Assembly: GCA_024680365.1 (NCBI GenBank)
Contig: JAILCN010000012.1
Location: forward strand, 1-60,953
Direction: 5' to 3'
Source of the DNA: Solobacterium sp.
GTDB lineage: Bacteria; Bacillota_I; Bacilli_A; Erysipelotrichales; Erysipelotrichaceae
DNA: 60,953 nucleotides
Made by a program: the position numbers and the translations under genes. Each line of letters starts with the position of its first letter. Position 1 is the first letter of the stretch. The notes beneath the pieces were generated by a model. It saw nothing but the letters and a program-made list of their open reading frames with translations, was not told where the DNA came from and did no database searches. Positions 15,322 through 23,145 of the stretch are shown here, piece after piece.

Positions 15322-16245
15322 ATGATCGCGCATTTGCTTGCTCAGCAGATCACACAGCTGTTTATTATCATGTGTCTCGGCTTTCTCATGGTAAAAGCGA
15401 AGCTGCTGTCGTCAAAGGACTCGAAGACACTTTCGATCCTGATCGTATATATCATCTGTCCCTGCACGATCCTCAACGCATTCCAGATCGAATACTCCGC
15501 GGAAAAAGCAGGCGGATTCCTGCTGGCTGTCTGCTCGGCAGTCATCCTGCACATCCTGCTGTTTGCGGTCATTGCGCTGCTGGACAGATTCTTTCATTTC
15601 AAAAGGATCGAGAAAGCTTCGATCATGTATTCCAATGCCGGAAACCTGATCATTCCGCTTGTGACTGCGATCCTTGGCGAAGAGTATGTGATCTACGCAA
15701 GCGCGTTTCTTGTCGTCCAGCTGTTTGTCATCTGGACGCATGGGAAATCACTGATCGAAGGCAGAAAATCAATGGATCTGAAAGCTGTTGTGACCAATGT
15801 CAATCTGATTGCCAGTGTTCTTGGCCTGATGCTGTTTCTGCTTCATATCCGGCTGCCCGGCATTCTCGGAAGCACGCTGAAGTCCGTCGGCAGTATGGTC
15901 GGCCCGCTTTCCATGATGATGATCGGCATGATCCTGGCAGGCACGGATATCGTTTCAATGGTGAAAGGAAAGAGGATCTGGATCATTTCCTTCCTCAAGA
16001 TGATCGTGACACCGCTGATCCTGCTTCTGATCATGAAGTTCAGCGGCATTGCCTCTCTCAATCCGCAGGGAGCTACGATCATCTACATCAGTCTGCTCGC
16101 AACGATGACGCCTTCTGCCGCGACAGTGACCCAGATGGCGCAGCTGTACGATCAGGACGTGGATCTCGCAACCGGGATCAATACGATCACCACACTTCTC
16201 TGCATTGCCACAATGCCGCTTCTGACAATGCTGTATTATCTCTGA
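15322..16245 (+). CDS. AEC-family transporter (auxin efflux carrier-like permease)
   Basis: Integral membrane carrier; family members move malate, other organic acids or amino acids. About 307 residues with some ten hydrophobic helices in the 5+5 pattern of the family, beginning MIAHLLAQQITQLFIIMCLG and containing the central SNAGNLIIPLV and the later LATMTPSAATVTQMA. The start at 15322 has AAAGGAG seven bases upstream; the longer frame from 15256 does not. A TATATT-like -10 lies near 15277. It is followed after ten bases by mazG. Substrate unknown. Confidence 0.88.
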   Translation: MIAHLLAQQITQLFIIMCLGFLMVKAKLLSSKDSKTLSILIVYIICPCTILNAFQIEYSAEKAGGFLLAVCSAVILHILLFAVIALLDRFFHFKRIEKASIMYSNAGNLIIPLVTAILGEEYVIYASAFLVVQLFVIWTHGKSLIEGRKSMDLKAVVTNVNLIASVLGLMLFLLHIRLPGILGSTLKSVGSMVGPLSMMMIGMILAGTDIVSMVKGKRIWIISFLKMIVTPLILLLIMKFSGIASLNPQGATIIYISLLATMTPSAATVTQMAQLYDQDVDLATGINTITTLLCIATMPLLTMLYYL

Positions 16246-16255
16246 GGAAATGAAT

Positions 16256-16738
16256 ATGAGTGAGATCGAACGACTGAAAGAAATTGTAGAAAAGCTGAGG
16301 AGCGAAGACGGATGCCCATGGGACAGGGTACAGACGCATGAAAGTCTGAAACCGGAATGCATTGAAGAAGCTGCGGAGGTGATCTGCGGCATCAACATCC
16401 TGGAAAGGACAGGGGACGCGGAGAATCTGAAAGAGGAGCTTGGCGATCTTCTGCTGCAGATCATGTTCCATGCGGTGATCGCTGAGGAAGAAGGTCTGTT
16501 TACGTTGGAAGACGTTGCGAAGACTGTTTCAGACAAGATGGTCGACAGACATCCGCATGTATTCGGCGACATGAAACTTGCGTCTGAAGAAGAAGTCAAT
16601 GACGCCTGGGCAGAGATCAAACGGAAGGAAAAAGAAGGGAAAGAATGGCAGGCGGAATATCTTTCCGAAGCGTTCAATGAAGCGGAAGAACTGATTCACA
16701 AAGCCAGAAAAAGAAAAGGGTTCAAAGATCCTGAATGA
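16256..16738 (+). CDS. mazG: MazG-family nucleoside triphosphate pyrophosphohydrolase
   Basis: Hydrolyses (d)NTPs to monophosphates, acting in nucleotide-pool cleaning or ppGpp control. The MazG fold signatures are visible: GCPWDRVQTHESLKPECIEE near the N-terminus with the EEAAEV acidic helix, ELGDLLLQIMFHA, and KMVDRHPHVFGD. A single MazG domain of 160 residues. GAGGA lies seven bases before the ATG at 16256; an upstream ATG at 16250 abuts the ribosome site. It overlaps the next gene by four bases. Confidence 0.93.
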   Translation: MSEIERLKEIVEKLRSEDGCPWDRVQTHESLKPECIEEAAEVICGINILERTGDAENLKEELGDLLLQIMFHAVIAEEEGLFTLEDVAKTVSDKMVDRHPHVFGDMKLASEEEVNDAWAEIKRKEKEGKEWQAEYLSEAFNEAEELIHKARKRKGFKDPE

Positions 16739-17346
16739 AGAGAGACATATTATTCGACAAAGACATCCGTGAACCATTGTTTGATTTTCTTGAAACCGCA
16801 TTTGGAAAAGTTAGGATCCTTGAAGAGAAAAAGACCGGCAGCGCCCGGGCTGACGTGGTGATGGTCACGGCGGACTGTCTGTACGGTATTGAGATCAAAA
16901 GTGACGCTGACACATATACAAGGCTTGCAAAGCAGGTCCGCAACTACAACTGGTACTATGACCGGAATCTGATCGTTGTGGGCTCTTCCCATGCGGCGCA
17001 CGTAACGGAACATGTTCCCGCCTGGTGGGGAATCATTACAGTGGAAGCAGATGAAACCGGAATGCCTGACTTTTACATCCTGAGGCACACAGATATCAAT
17101 CCAAGGGTCAAAGAAAAAAGAAAGATCACCATCCTGTGGCGGCCGGAACTGAACCATCTTCTGGAACGGAACAAGCTTCCGAAATACAAAGAAAAGAGCA
17201 AGCAGTTCGTCCAGGAGAAACTTCTTGAAAAAGTACCGGCTGATATTCTCTGGAAACAGGTCAGCGAGGAACTGTTTGAAAGAGACTATAACACGATCGA
17301 AGAAGAGATCGAGGAATACAGACAGAACCGGCGCAAAGCTTCCTGA
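16735..17346 (+). CDS. Sce7726-like protein, PD-(D/E)XK nuclease fold
   Basis: Conserved family of proteins with a restriction-endonuclease-like core; their role is not settled but DNA processing is likely. The sequence has RADVVMVTADCLYGIEIKSD near residue 40, which supplies the D and the E-x-K of a PD-(D/E)XK centre, then NLIVVGSSHA and PAWWGIITVE. The ATG overlaps the mazG stop (ATGA), so the two are co-translated. Terminated by the hairpin shared with the tRNA operon. 203 residues. Confidence 0.8.
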   Translation: MKRDILFDKDIREPLFDFLETAFGKVRILEEKKTGSARADVVMVTADCLYGIEIKSDADTYTRLAKQVRNYNWYYDRNLIVVGSSHAAHVTEHVPAWWGIITVEADETGMPDFYILRHTDINPRVKEKRKITILWRPELNHLLERNKLPKYKEKSKQFVQEKLLEKVPADILWKQVSEELFERDYNTIEEEIEEYRQNRRKAS

Positions 17347-17358
17347 ACCTGCAGACAT

Positions 17359-17396
17359 CAAAAAAGCCAGTAGATCCTGATGGATACTGGCTTTTC
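17359..17396. terminator. Bidirectional terminator
   Basis: AAGCCAGTA / TACTGGCTT stem with T runs on both sides. It ends the tRNA transcript leftward and the mazG-sce7726 transcript rightward. Confidence 0.85.
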
Positions 17397-17399
17397 TGA

Positions 17400-17476
17400 T
17401 GGTCGGAATGACAGGATTTGAACCTGCGACCCCTTCGTCCCTAACGAAGTGCGCTACCAAGCTGCGCTACATTCCG
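17400..17476 (-). tRNA. tRNA-Pro(AGG)
   Basis: Cloverleaf with acceptor CGGAATG / CATTCCG, D-arm GCGC...GCGC, anticodon stem CTTCG / CGAAG and loop TTAGGGA, giving anticodon AGG for CCU. T-arm has GTTCAAATC. The discriminator is A and CCA is encoded (17402-17400). A at the wobble position is unusual for a bacterial proline tRNA, where UGG is expected. Confidence 0.93.
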
Positions 17477-17489
17477 GGTTCTTTTTCAG

Positions 17490-17563
17490 CGTCCTCGGGC
17501 GGATTCGAACCGCCGACCTTCCGCTTAGGAGGCGGACGCTCTATCCGGCTGAGCTACGAGGAC
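17490..17563 (-). tRNA. tRNA-Arg(CCU)
   Basis: Acceptor GTCCTCG / CGAGGAC, D-arm GCTC...GAGC, anticodon stem TCCGC / GCGGA with loop CTCCTAA, giving anticodon CCU for AGG codons. The discriminator is G and CCA is not encoded, so it needs the CCA-adding enzyme. It is read with tRNA-Pro from the same promoter, 13 bases apart. Confidence 0.93.
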
Positions 17564-17592
17564 AATGCATATCAGATGACAATGCATTAATT

Positions 17593-17598
17593 ATTATA
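17593..17598 (-). promoter_or_regulatory. -10 of the tRNA operon promoter
   Basis: Perfect TATAAT on the minus strand about 30 bases before tRNA-Arg. I do not see a convincing -35 at the right spacing, so the promoter is partly inferred from position. Confidence 0.45.
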
Positions 17599-17667
17599 CA
17601 CAAATTCATTCACATTTCCACACCAAGTTTATGATACTATGCTTATGTAGTAACGGAGGTTTCCAAA

Positions 17668-17829
17668 ATGAAGAAAGGTATCTTCGCGGCAGTCATGATC
17701 ACTGCAGGCATTCTGGTATGGCAGCTGTCTTACCCGCTTTTCCAGAAAATCGTCATGAGTTTCTGCTGCTTCATCTGCTCACTGTTCCTGCTGATGGGAC
17801 CCGGCGAAACAACAAAGAATAAGAAATGA
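17668..17829 (+). CDS. Small membrane protein, 53 aa
   Basis: A short frame with a strong ribosome site (GGAGG, eight bases before ATG). The protein begins MKKGIFAAVMITAGILVWQL and has two hydrophobic stretches (about 4-24 and 28-45), three cysteines in SFCCFICS, and a polar tail ending KNKK. It is followed at once by a strong terminator, so it is a free-standing unit. I do not recognise the family. It could be a small membrane regulator or a toxin-like peptide; nothing in the context decides this. Confidence 0.7.
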   Translation: MKKGIFAAVMITAGILVWQLSYPLFQKIVMSFCCFICSLFLLMGPGETTKNKK

Positions 17830-17851
17830 GAGAGCATCGGCTCTCTTTTTT
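17830..17851 (+). terminator. Terminator of the 53-aa gene
   Basis: GAGAGC / GCTCTC stem with loop ATCG, followed by TTTTTT. Confidence 0.9.
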
Positions 17852-17894
17852 GAAAACATTTTCAAAAATTTCCTGAAAGAAAATGAAAAATGTA

Positions 17895-17923
17895 TTGACA
17901 AATGAAAGCACTTCCATTAGACT
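17895..17923 (+). promoter_or_regulatory. Promoter of the T-box operon
   Basis: Consensus TTGACA at 17895, a 17-bp spacer and TAGACT at 17918. Start of transcription near 17930. Confidence 0.85.
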
Positions 17924-17929
17924 GCTCGT

Positions 17930-18166
17930 ATATCCGGTGAACGGAAGAGTATTCGGAGCTGTCCATCAGCGAGCTGGCACAGAGTGGAAGGCCAGCGGCA
18001 ACGTCTTCGAAGAAGCGCATCCGGGAGGATCTTTCCTGAAATCAGTAGGGAAAGACGGGAGCCGCCGTTATGGCAAGAGAGGCTGAACATTACATACCTT
18101 GTTCAGCAACCAGTGTGGTACCGCGATTATCATGTCGTCTCTGGATTCAGAGACGGCATTTTTGTT
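17930..18166 (+). promoter_or_regulatory. T-box riboswitch, arginine specifier (CGC)
   Basis: Uncharged tRNA binding makes the leader choose an antiterminator. The T-box core AACCAGTGTGGTACCGCG is at 18108-18125, with stem III GCTGAAC...GTTCAGC just before it. A competing terminator (stem CGTCTCTG / CAGAGACG, then ATTTTTG) is at 18132-18165. In stem I the AGTA motif at 17948 faces the specifier loop; lower stem CGGA / TCCG and upper stem TTCG / CGAA place codon CGC at 18016-18018 before the conserved A. CGC is arginine. The UGGU bulge calls for a tRNA with discriminator A. Downstream is an amino acid ABC transporter. Confidence 0.9.
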
Positions 18167-18183
18167 TAAAGGGGGTTGTGAGT

Positions 18184-18210
18184 ATGAAAGGACGACGAAG
18201 CCGCAGCTGA
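18184..18210 (+). CDS. Possible Arg-rich leader peptide (MKGRRSRS)
   Basis: Eight codons plus TGA, preceded by an excellent ribosome site AAAGGGGG eight bases upstream, lying between the T-box terminator and the transporter gene. Three of eight residues are arginine (codons CGA, CGA, CGC). The T-box upstream also senses arginine, so a second, translational layer of arginine control is conceivable. Such a short frame could still be fortuitous. Confidence 0.45.
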   Translation: MKGRRSRS

Positions 18211-18266
18211 AACTTCAGAAGCATCACAGATTCAAAAAAACAAAAAAAGAAAAGGGAGAAAAAGAA

Positions 18267-19223
18267 ATGAAAACGAATAAGATTATGAAATCTGCTCTTG
18301 CGGCAATGATGGCACTCAGCCTCACAGCATGTTCCGGAGGCTCCGGCTCAGGCGGAAGCGGCACAAACAACAAGACAGGCAAGAATTCCACATACGCATA
18401 CCTTCTTGACACAACAGATCTCAAGAAGCCGGAACTGGATCTTTCCAAAGCTGACGGCGTTCTGAAGAAAGTCCTCGACAACGGATTCCTCTGCATCGGC
18501 ACATCCCCGGACTATCCGGCAGCTGAATGGATCACTGACGACGGCACGATCTACGGTTCCGAAATGATGCTGGCGAAATACGTCGCTGACAGCCTCGGCG
18601 TTGACCTCAAGATCGAGACCATGGACTTCGGCTCCACATTCGCAGCTGTTGACACAGGCAAAGTTGACTGCGCATTCTCCGGTTACGGCTGGAAGAAAGA
18701 CAGAGAAGAAGCATACGAGATCACGATCGGCTACATCGGCGAACAGGATGATGATGACGAAGCTTACCACACCGTTATCGTCGCAGCGAAAGATGCTGAC
18801 AAGTATAAGAGCTTCAGCGACTTCATCGGCACACATATCCTGGCTCAGGTAAACTCTCTGCAGGAAATGTATGCACAGGATCAGATCGTTGCTCTGGATC
18901 CGAACGGAGGCACAAATCTTGAACAGGTCGGAACACTGGATCAGGCAATTCTCGGACTGGCATCCGGAAAATGTGACGCAGTTGCTCTCGACGGCACAAC
19001 AGCTGAAAACTATGTCAAGCAGTCTGACGGCAAGTTCGCTCTGACAGGACTCAAGTTCGATCTCTCCATCTACGGCGACTACGAAGGAAACATCGGCATC
19101 GTCAAGAAGGGTGAAAAGAGCATGATCGAAGCACTCAACACGATTATCCAGCTGGTCAAAGACGAAGGATATTATGAGAAATGGTACGCTGAAGCAAAAG
19201 CTGCTGCAGGCGTAGAAGACTAA
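18267..19223 (+). CDS. Amino acid ABC transporter substrate-binding lipoprotein
   Basis: Extracellular solute-binding protein, family 3. The start at 18267 has GGGAG eight bases away; the longer open frame from 18099 reads through the T-box terminator and is rejected. A lipoprotein signal MKSALAAMMALSLTAC precedes a Ser/Gly linker. The domain shows GFLCIGTSPDYPAAEWITDD, GSEMMLAKYVADSLGVDL and GKVDCAFSGYGWKKDREEAY, as in polar and basic amino acid binders. The T-box in front reads arginine, so arginine or a related basic amino acid is the likely ligand. First gene of a four-gene unit. 318 residues. Confidence 0.92.
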   Translation: MKTNKIMKSALAAMMALSLTACSGGSGSGGSGTNNKTGKNSTYAYLLDTTDLKKPELDLSKADGVLKKVLDNGFLCIGTSPDYPAAEWITDDGTIYGSEMMLAKYVADSLGVDLKIETMDFGSTFAAVDTGKVDCAFSGYGWKKDREEAYEITIGYIGEQDDDDEAYHTVIVAAKDADKYKSFSDFIGTHILAQVNSLQEMYAQDQIVALDPNGGTNLEQVGTLDQAILGLASGKCDAVALDGTTAENYVKQSDGKFALTGLKFDLSIYGDYEGNIGIVKKGEKSMIEALNTIIQLVKDEGYYEKWYAEAKAAAGVED

Positions 19224-19247
19224 TCACAGACAGGGAGGGAATCATCC

Positions 19248-19913
19248 ATGGGTAAAGGAATTATTGAAGTATTCCTGGAATACTGGCCGATATTCCTGAA
19301 GGGTGCCATCGGCACTTTGGAATTCGCGTTCATCGCAGTGTTGCTCGGCTCTATTCTCGGCGCGCTGGTTTCGCTCTGCTCGCTGTCAAAGAACAAGATC
19401 GTCAATACAATCGCAACTGTGTACGTCAATGTGCTCAGAGGAACGCCGCTGCTGGTCCAGATGTATATTTCCTACTACTTCATCCCCATGGCGATCCCTG
19501 CTCTGAACAGCATTGATAAAGTATATTACGTCATCCTCGCTCTGGTCCTCAACTCCAGCGCCTACGTTTCCGAGATCATCAGAAGCGGCATCAACGCTGT
19601 TGACAAGGGCCAGACAGAGGCCGCAAGGTCTCTCGGCATGACCGCAAAACATACGATGACAAAGATCATTCTTCCCCAGGCGATCAAGAACATCCTTCCT
19701 GCTCTTGCGAACGAATACATCGCAATGATCAAGGAAACATCGCTTGCCGGAACATTCATGTTATATGAACTGATGTATACAAGAACACTTCTTGCCAACA
19801 AGTTCCTTGTCTGGCAGCCGCTGTTCATTATCGCGATTATCTACCTGATCATGACGCTTGTGCTGTCATACCTGGTCAGACTGATGGAAAAGAGGCTGAG
19901 TGTAAGTGACTGA
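19248..19913 (+). CDS. Amino acid ABC transporter permease
   Basis: Membrane component of a His/Glu/Gln/Arg/opine-type importer. 221 residues with about five membrane helices and the conserved coupling loop [20 protein letters not shown] (around residue 123), plus [10 protein letters not shown] and [20 protein letters not shown] precedes the ATG. Its stop overlaps the beginning of the ATPase gene region, so the three transporter genes are translated as a unit under the T-box. Confidence 0.95.
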   Translation: MGKGIIEVFLEYWPIFLKGAIGTLEFAFIAVLLGSILGALVSLCSLSKNKIVNTIATVYVNVLRGTPLLVQMYISYYFIPMAIPALNSIDKVYYVILALVLNSSAYVSEIIRSGINAVDKGQTEAARSLGMTAKHTMTKIILPQAIKNILPALANEYIAMIKETSLAGTFMLYELMYTRTLLANKFLVWQPLFIIAIIYLIMTLVLSYLVRLMEKRLSVSD

Positions 19914-19914
19914 T

Positions 19915-20649
19915 ATGAATGACATTATTATTGAAACAAAAGATCTGAGAAAAAACTTCGGAGATCTGCAGGTTCTCAAGGGAATCAGCGAATGCATTCA
20001 CAGAGGTGAAGTCGTTGCGATCATCGGCCCTTCCGGAGGCGGCAAATCCACCTTCCTCAGATGCCTGAACATGCTGGAAGAACCGACCGGCGGCCAGGTC
20101 ATCTTTGAAGGAGAAGTCCTCGACGCAAAAGCAACTGACCTTGATCTGCACAGACAGAAGATCGGCATGGTCTTCCAGCAGTTCAATGTCTTCCCGCATC
20201 TGAACGTCATGGAAAACATCACCCTGGCACCGATGCTGGAAAAAGGTCTTTCCAAAGAACAGGCGGAAGCCAAGGCAATGCAGCTTCTCAAGACAGTCGG
20301 ACTGGAAGACAAGGTCAATGAATATCCGAGAAAACTCTCGGGCGGACAGAAACAGAGACTTGCGATCATCCGCGCCATGGCGATGGAACCGGATGTCATG
20401 CTGTTTGACGAACCGACGTCAGCACTTGACCCGGAAATGGTAAAAGGCGTTCTGGAAGTTATTCAGAGACTTGCCGAAAGCGGCATGACATGTGTGATCG
20501 TCACCCATGAAATGGGTTTCGCGAGAAAGATCAGCGACAGAGTGCTGTTCATTGATGACGGCATCATCATGGAAAGCGGCACACCCGAAGAGCTCTTTGA
20601 TCATCCAAAGAATCCAAGAACACAGGAATTCCTGTCCCAGGTACTTTAG
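19915..20649 (+). CDS. Amino acid ABC transporter ATP-binding protein
   Basis: Energises the importer. Walker [10 protein letters not shown] (near residue 36), Q-loop [11 protein letters not shown], signature LSGGQKQR, Walker [13 protein letters not shown] and the H-loop histidine (VIVTHEMGF) are all intact. Typical polar amino acid ATPase length, 244 residues. I use the ATG at 19915, one base after the permease stop; a GTG at 19906 is also in frame. Confidence 0.95.
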   Translation: MNDIIIETKDLRKNFGDLQVLKGISECIHRGEVVAIIGPSGGGKSTFLRCLNMLEEPTGGQVIFEGEVLDAKATDLDLHRQKIGMVFQQFNVFPHLNVMENITLAPMLEKGLSKEQAEAKAMQLLKTVGLEDKVNEYPRKLSGGQKQRLAIIRAMAMEPDVMLFDEPTSALDPEMVKGVLEVIQRLAESGMTCVIVTHEMGFARKISDRVLFIDDGIIMESGTPEELFDHPKNPRTQEFLSQVL

Positions 20650-20663
20650 AAAGCGAGACGAAT

Positions 20664-22337
20664 ATGAAGACAACATTTCAATACGACCACTACTACAAGT
20701 ACGATGAAATCAAATCAAACATCGAATACTTCACTGAGAAATATCCGGATCTCGTAAAAGCAGAAGTCAACTGCGTGACGCTGGAAGGCAGAAACCAGTA
20801 TGCTGTTACGATCACAAATCAGAAGACAGGCGACGCCCTTTCCAAACCGGGCTGGTATCTTGACGGCAACATCCATGCCGGTGAAGTCACATCCTGCATG
20901 GCAGCCATGCACACCATGGACTACCTGATCACCAACTATGGTGAAGTGGATGAAGTCACAAAGCTTCTGGATACCACAACGATCTATATTATTCCCAGAG
21001 TCACCCCCGACGGAGCAGAGACCTATCTCTCCACGCCTTATATGCTCAGAAGCGCCAACCGTGAATACATGGTGGAAAAAGGCGGCATGTACGGAGAAGA
21101 TCTGGACAGCGACGGCGTCATGCGGATGATGCGCATCCCGACACCGTACGGTGCATGGAAGAAAGATCCTGCCGACAGTTCCGTCATGATGAAGAGAGAA
21201 CCGTCCGATACCGAAGGCGAGTTCTATGACATCTATACCGAAGGCATGCTCGAAGCGTTCGAAGGCGATGAGAACCTGAAAATGAAGAAGACTGTCTGGG
21301 GACTGGATTTCAACAGAAACTTCCCGTTCGGATGGTGGCCTGAACCGAGACAGGACGGCGCCGGAAAATATCCGCTCAGCAATCCGGAATGCAAGGCGCT
21401 GGCTGACTTCGTTCTTGCTCATCCGAACATCGGCGGAGCTGCGATCGGCCACACAAGCGGCGGCCTGATCCTCTATCCTCCCGGAACAAAACCTGAAAAA
21501 GCAGCGCCTTCCTTCGACATGAAAGTCATGAAGGAAATCGCGGAAATGGGCAAGCAGGAACTCGGATACAAACCGATGAACATCTTCGATTCCTTTATCC
21601 ACGATCAGGACAGCTATGACTCAGGCGCATTCGATGACTGGTGCTATCAGACCCAGGGTATTCCCTGCTACACAATGGAATTCTGGGATGTACCGACAAA
21701 AGCCGGCAAACCGCATGTATGGGGCGGCAAGGAAGAGCCCTCCGCTTCCCTTGAGCGTTATTATGCATGCGTTAAATGGGTGAAGGAAAATGCCCCGCAG
21801 TACTACAGCGACTGGAAAGAATTCGACCATCCTGTATTCGGAAAAGTTGAGATCGGCGGCATCAACTTCAAATTCACGCTTCAGAATCCGCCGGAGAATT
21901 TCCTGCAGAAAGAACTGGAGAACGATACGAAATTCAACATCCGCTTTGCCAAGGCAATGCCGAAGCTGGCAGTCGACTGCCTCTCTGCGGAAAAGAAAGC
22001 AGACGGCGTGTATGAGATCACTGCTGTGATCGGCAACCCCGGCTATCTGCCGACAAACCTGACGGAAGAAGCTGTCAAGCTCAAGACCGCAAAACCGGTC
22101 ATCGTTGACCTGGAAGGCGCGGAAGTCATCGGCGCATCTGCCCAGAAGAAGATCGATTCCCTGGCAGGTTTCTCCGGAACTGTGACCGGCGCGTTCTACG
22201 GCAACATCAGCACCTTCGCCAACGCTGCAGCGAAAAAGAAACTGACATGGATCGTCAAAGCGGCTGAGGGAACTGTCATCACCGTAAAAGCTTCTCAGGA
22301 AAAAGCCGGAAAAGCGTGCAAACAGATCACTCTTTAA
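20664..22337 (+). CDS. M14-family zinc carboxypeptidase-like protein
   Basis: Likely removes C-terminal residues from peptides. Zinc ligands are seen in GNIHAGE (HxxE near residue 71) and the later GHTSGG histidine; the catalytic glutamate is in PCYTMEFWD (near 372). About 420 residues of peptidase are followed by an all-beta C-terminal domain of about 130. There is no signal peptide, so it should act in the cytoplasm. It starts 14 bases after the ABC ATPase gene and shares the arginine T-box, suggesting that imported or internal peptides are trimmed when arginine is short. 557 residues. Confidence 0.88.
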   Translation: MKTTFQYDHYYKYDEIKSNIEYFTEKYPDLVKAEVNCVTLEGRNQYAVTITNQKTGDALSKPGWYLDGNIHAGEVTSCMAAMHTMDYLITNYGEVDEVTKLLDTTTIYIIPRVTPDGAETYLSTPYMLRSANREYMVEKGGMYGEDLDSDGVMRMMRIPTPYGAWKKDPADSSVMMKREPSDTEGEFYDIYTEGMLEAFEGDENLKMKKTVWGLDFNRNFPFGWWPEPRQDGAGKYPLSNPECKALADFVLAHPNIGGAAIGHTSGGLILYPPGTKPEKAAPSFDMKVMKEIAEMGKQELGYKPMNIFDSFIHDQDSYDSGAFDDWCYQTQGIPCYTMEFWDVPTKAGKPHVWGGKEEPSASLERYYACVKWVKENAPQYYSDWKEFDHPVFGKVEIGGINFKFTLQNPPENFLQKELENDTKFNIRFAKAMPKLAVDCLSAEKKADGVYEITAVIGNPGYLPTNLTEEAVKLKTAKPVIVDLEGAEVIGASAQKKIDSLAGFSGTVTGAFYGNISTFANAAAKKKLTWIVKAAEGTVITVKASQEKAGKACKQITL

Positions 22338-22353
22338 GTCATATAATAGTATC

Positions 22354-22974
22354 GTGAAAAAGATCAGTGAGCCCTCCTTCTCAGAAGAGCTTAAAGAGAG
22401 AAAACTGAATGAGATCAAAGACCTGCGGACAGACGGATGCGCATTCGCGAAAGAAGCCTGTTCGCAGGACTTTTCCGGTTATCAGTTCTATGAGTGCACC
22501 TTCCGCAATATTACTTTTGTCGGCCGGCTTTCCGGGACGCTGTTCGTCGACTGCATCTTTGATCACTGCGATCTTTCCAACTGCCGGATGGAAGAAGCGG
22601 TGCTGCGCCGTGTGATCCTGAGATCCTGCCGGCTGACAGGGACCCAGCTGATCCGGGCGGCCTTCCAGGATATCTCGATCGAAACGTGCCGGGCTGACTA
22701 CGCGAACTTCAGCGGCACGAAATGGCTGCGTGCTTCCCTCAGAGAATCCGACTTCACGGAAGCGTCATTCTCGATGTCTTCCTTCAAAGATACAAAGCTG
22801 AAAGAATGTGCATTCGTCAATGCGGAATTCCTCGATACACCGCTGTCCGGACTTGATTTTTCCGACAGCGACATCAGCGGATTTACAGTCAATCCGGAGA
22901 ATCTGAGAGGGTCTGTGATGAACCAGATCCAGGCTGCCGCATGCGCGCAGCTGCTGGGAATTACTGTCCGCTGA
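22354..22974 (+). CDS. Pentapeptide-repeat protein
   Basis: Forms a right-handed quadrilateral beta-helix of A(D/N)LXX repeats. The repeats run from about residue 35 to 175 (FVDCIFDHCDLSNCRMEEAV; ADYANFSGTKWLRASLRESD; LSGLDFSDSDISGF), with a C-terminal cap QIQAAACAQLLGITV as in Qnr/McbG-like proteins. Some of these shield DNA gyrase from inhibitors; most have no known role. The start is GTG at 22354 with no ribosome site and TATAAT only six bases upstream, so it may be leaderless. 206 residues. Confidence 0.85.
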   Translation: MKKISEPSFSEELKERKLNEIKDLRTDGCAFAKEACSQDFSGYQFYECTFRNITFVGRLSGTLFVDCIFDHCDLSNCRMEEAVLRRVILRSCRLTGTQLIRAAFQDISIETCRADYANFSGTKWLRASLRESDFTEASFSMSSFKDTKLKECAFVNAEFLDTPLSGLDFSDSDISGFTVNPENLRGSVMNQIQAAACAQLLGITVR

Positions 22975-22976
22975 CA

Positions 22977-23031
22977 TTTCACGAATCTTTCACAAAATTA
23001 ACATAAAACAGACACAGGTCACAGGTATTAT
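22977..23031 (+). promoter_or_regulatory. Pho-box-like promoter (11-bp phased repeats)
   Basis: Four hexamers at 11-bp steps, TTTCAC, TTTCAC, TAACAT and AGACAC (22977, 22988, 22999, 23010), keep CA at the same place. TATTAT follows ten bases after the last one, with no -35. Direct repeats at 11 bp ending ten bases before the -10 are the geometry of PhoB/PhoP boxes. The match to a phosphate box is inferred from this spacing. Confidence 0.5.
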
Positions 23032-23036
23032 ATGGG

Positions 23037-23113
23037 TGTCAGAAAAGACAAAGTAATTTCTTTCCCTCCCGAATAATTGGAAAAGAGGATCTGTGCCAGC
23101 AGATTCTTTTTTC
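23037..23113 (+). ncRNA. Candidate ~75-nt small RNA with C-rich motif
   Basis: Bounded by the promoter at 22977-23031 and an intrinsic terminator at 23085-23113 (stem AGGATCTG / CAGATTCT, loop TGCCAG, six T). A small 5' hairpin TGTC / GACA is followed by the open stretch TTTCTTTCCCTCCCG, complementary to Shine-Dalgarno sequences. Firmicute sRNAs with such C-rich stretches (FsrA, RsaE types) repress translation. It could instead be an attenuated leader of the peptidase gene that follows 33 bases later. Confidence 0.5.
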
Positions 23114-23145
23114 ATTGAAATCCGAAAACGGAGAAAGGAGACACT

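Noticed and set aside
18099-18266. N-terminal extension of the substrate-binding protein
   Set aside because: It translates the T-box antiterminator and terminator; the lipoprotein signal begins at 18267.
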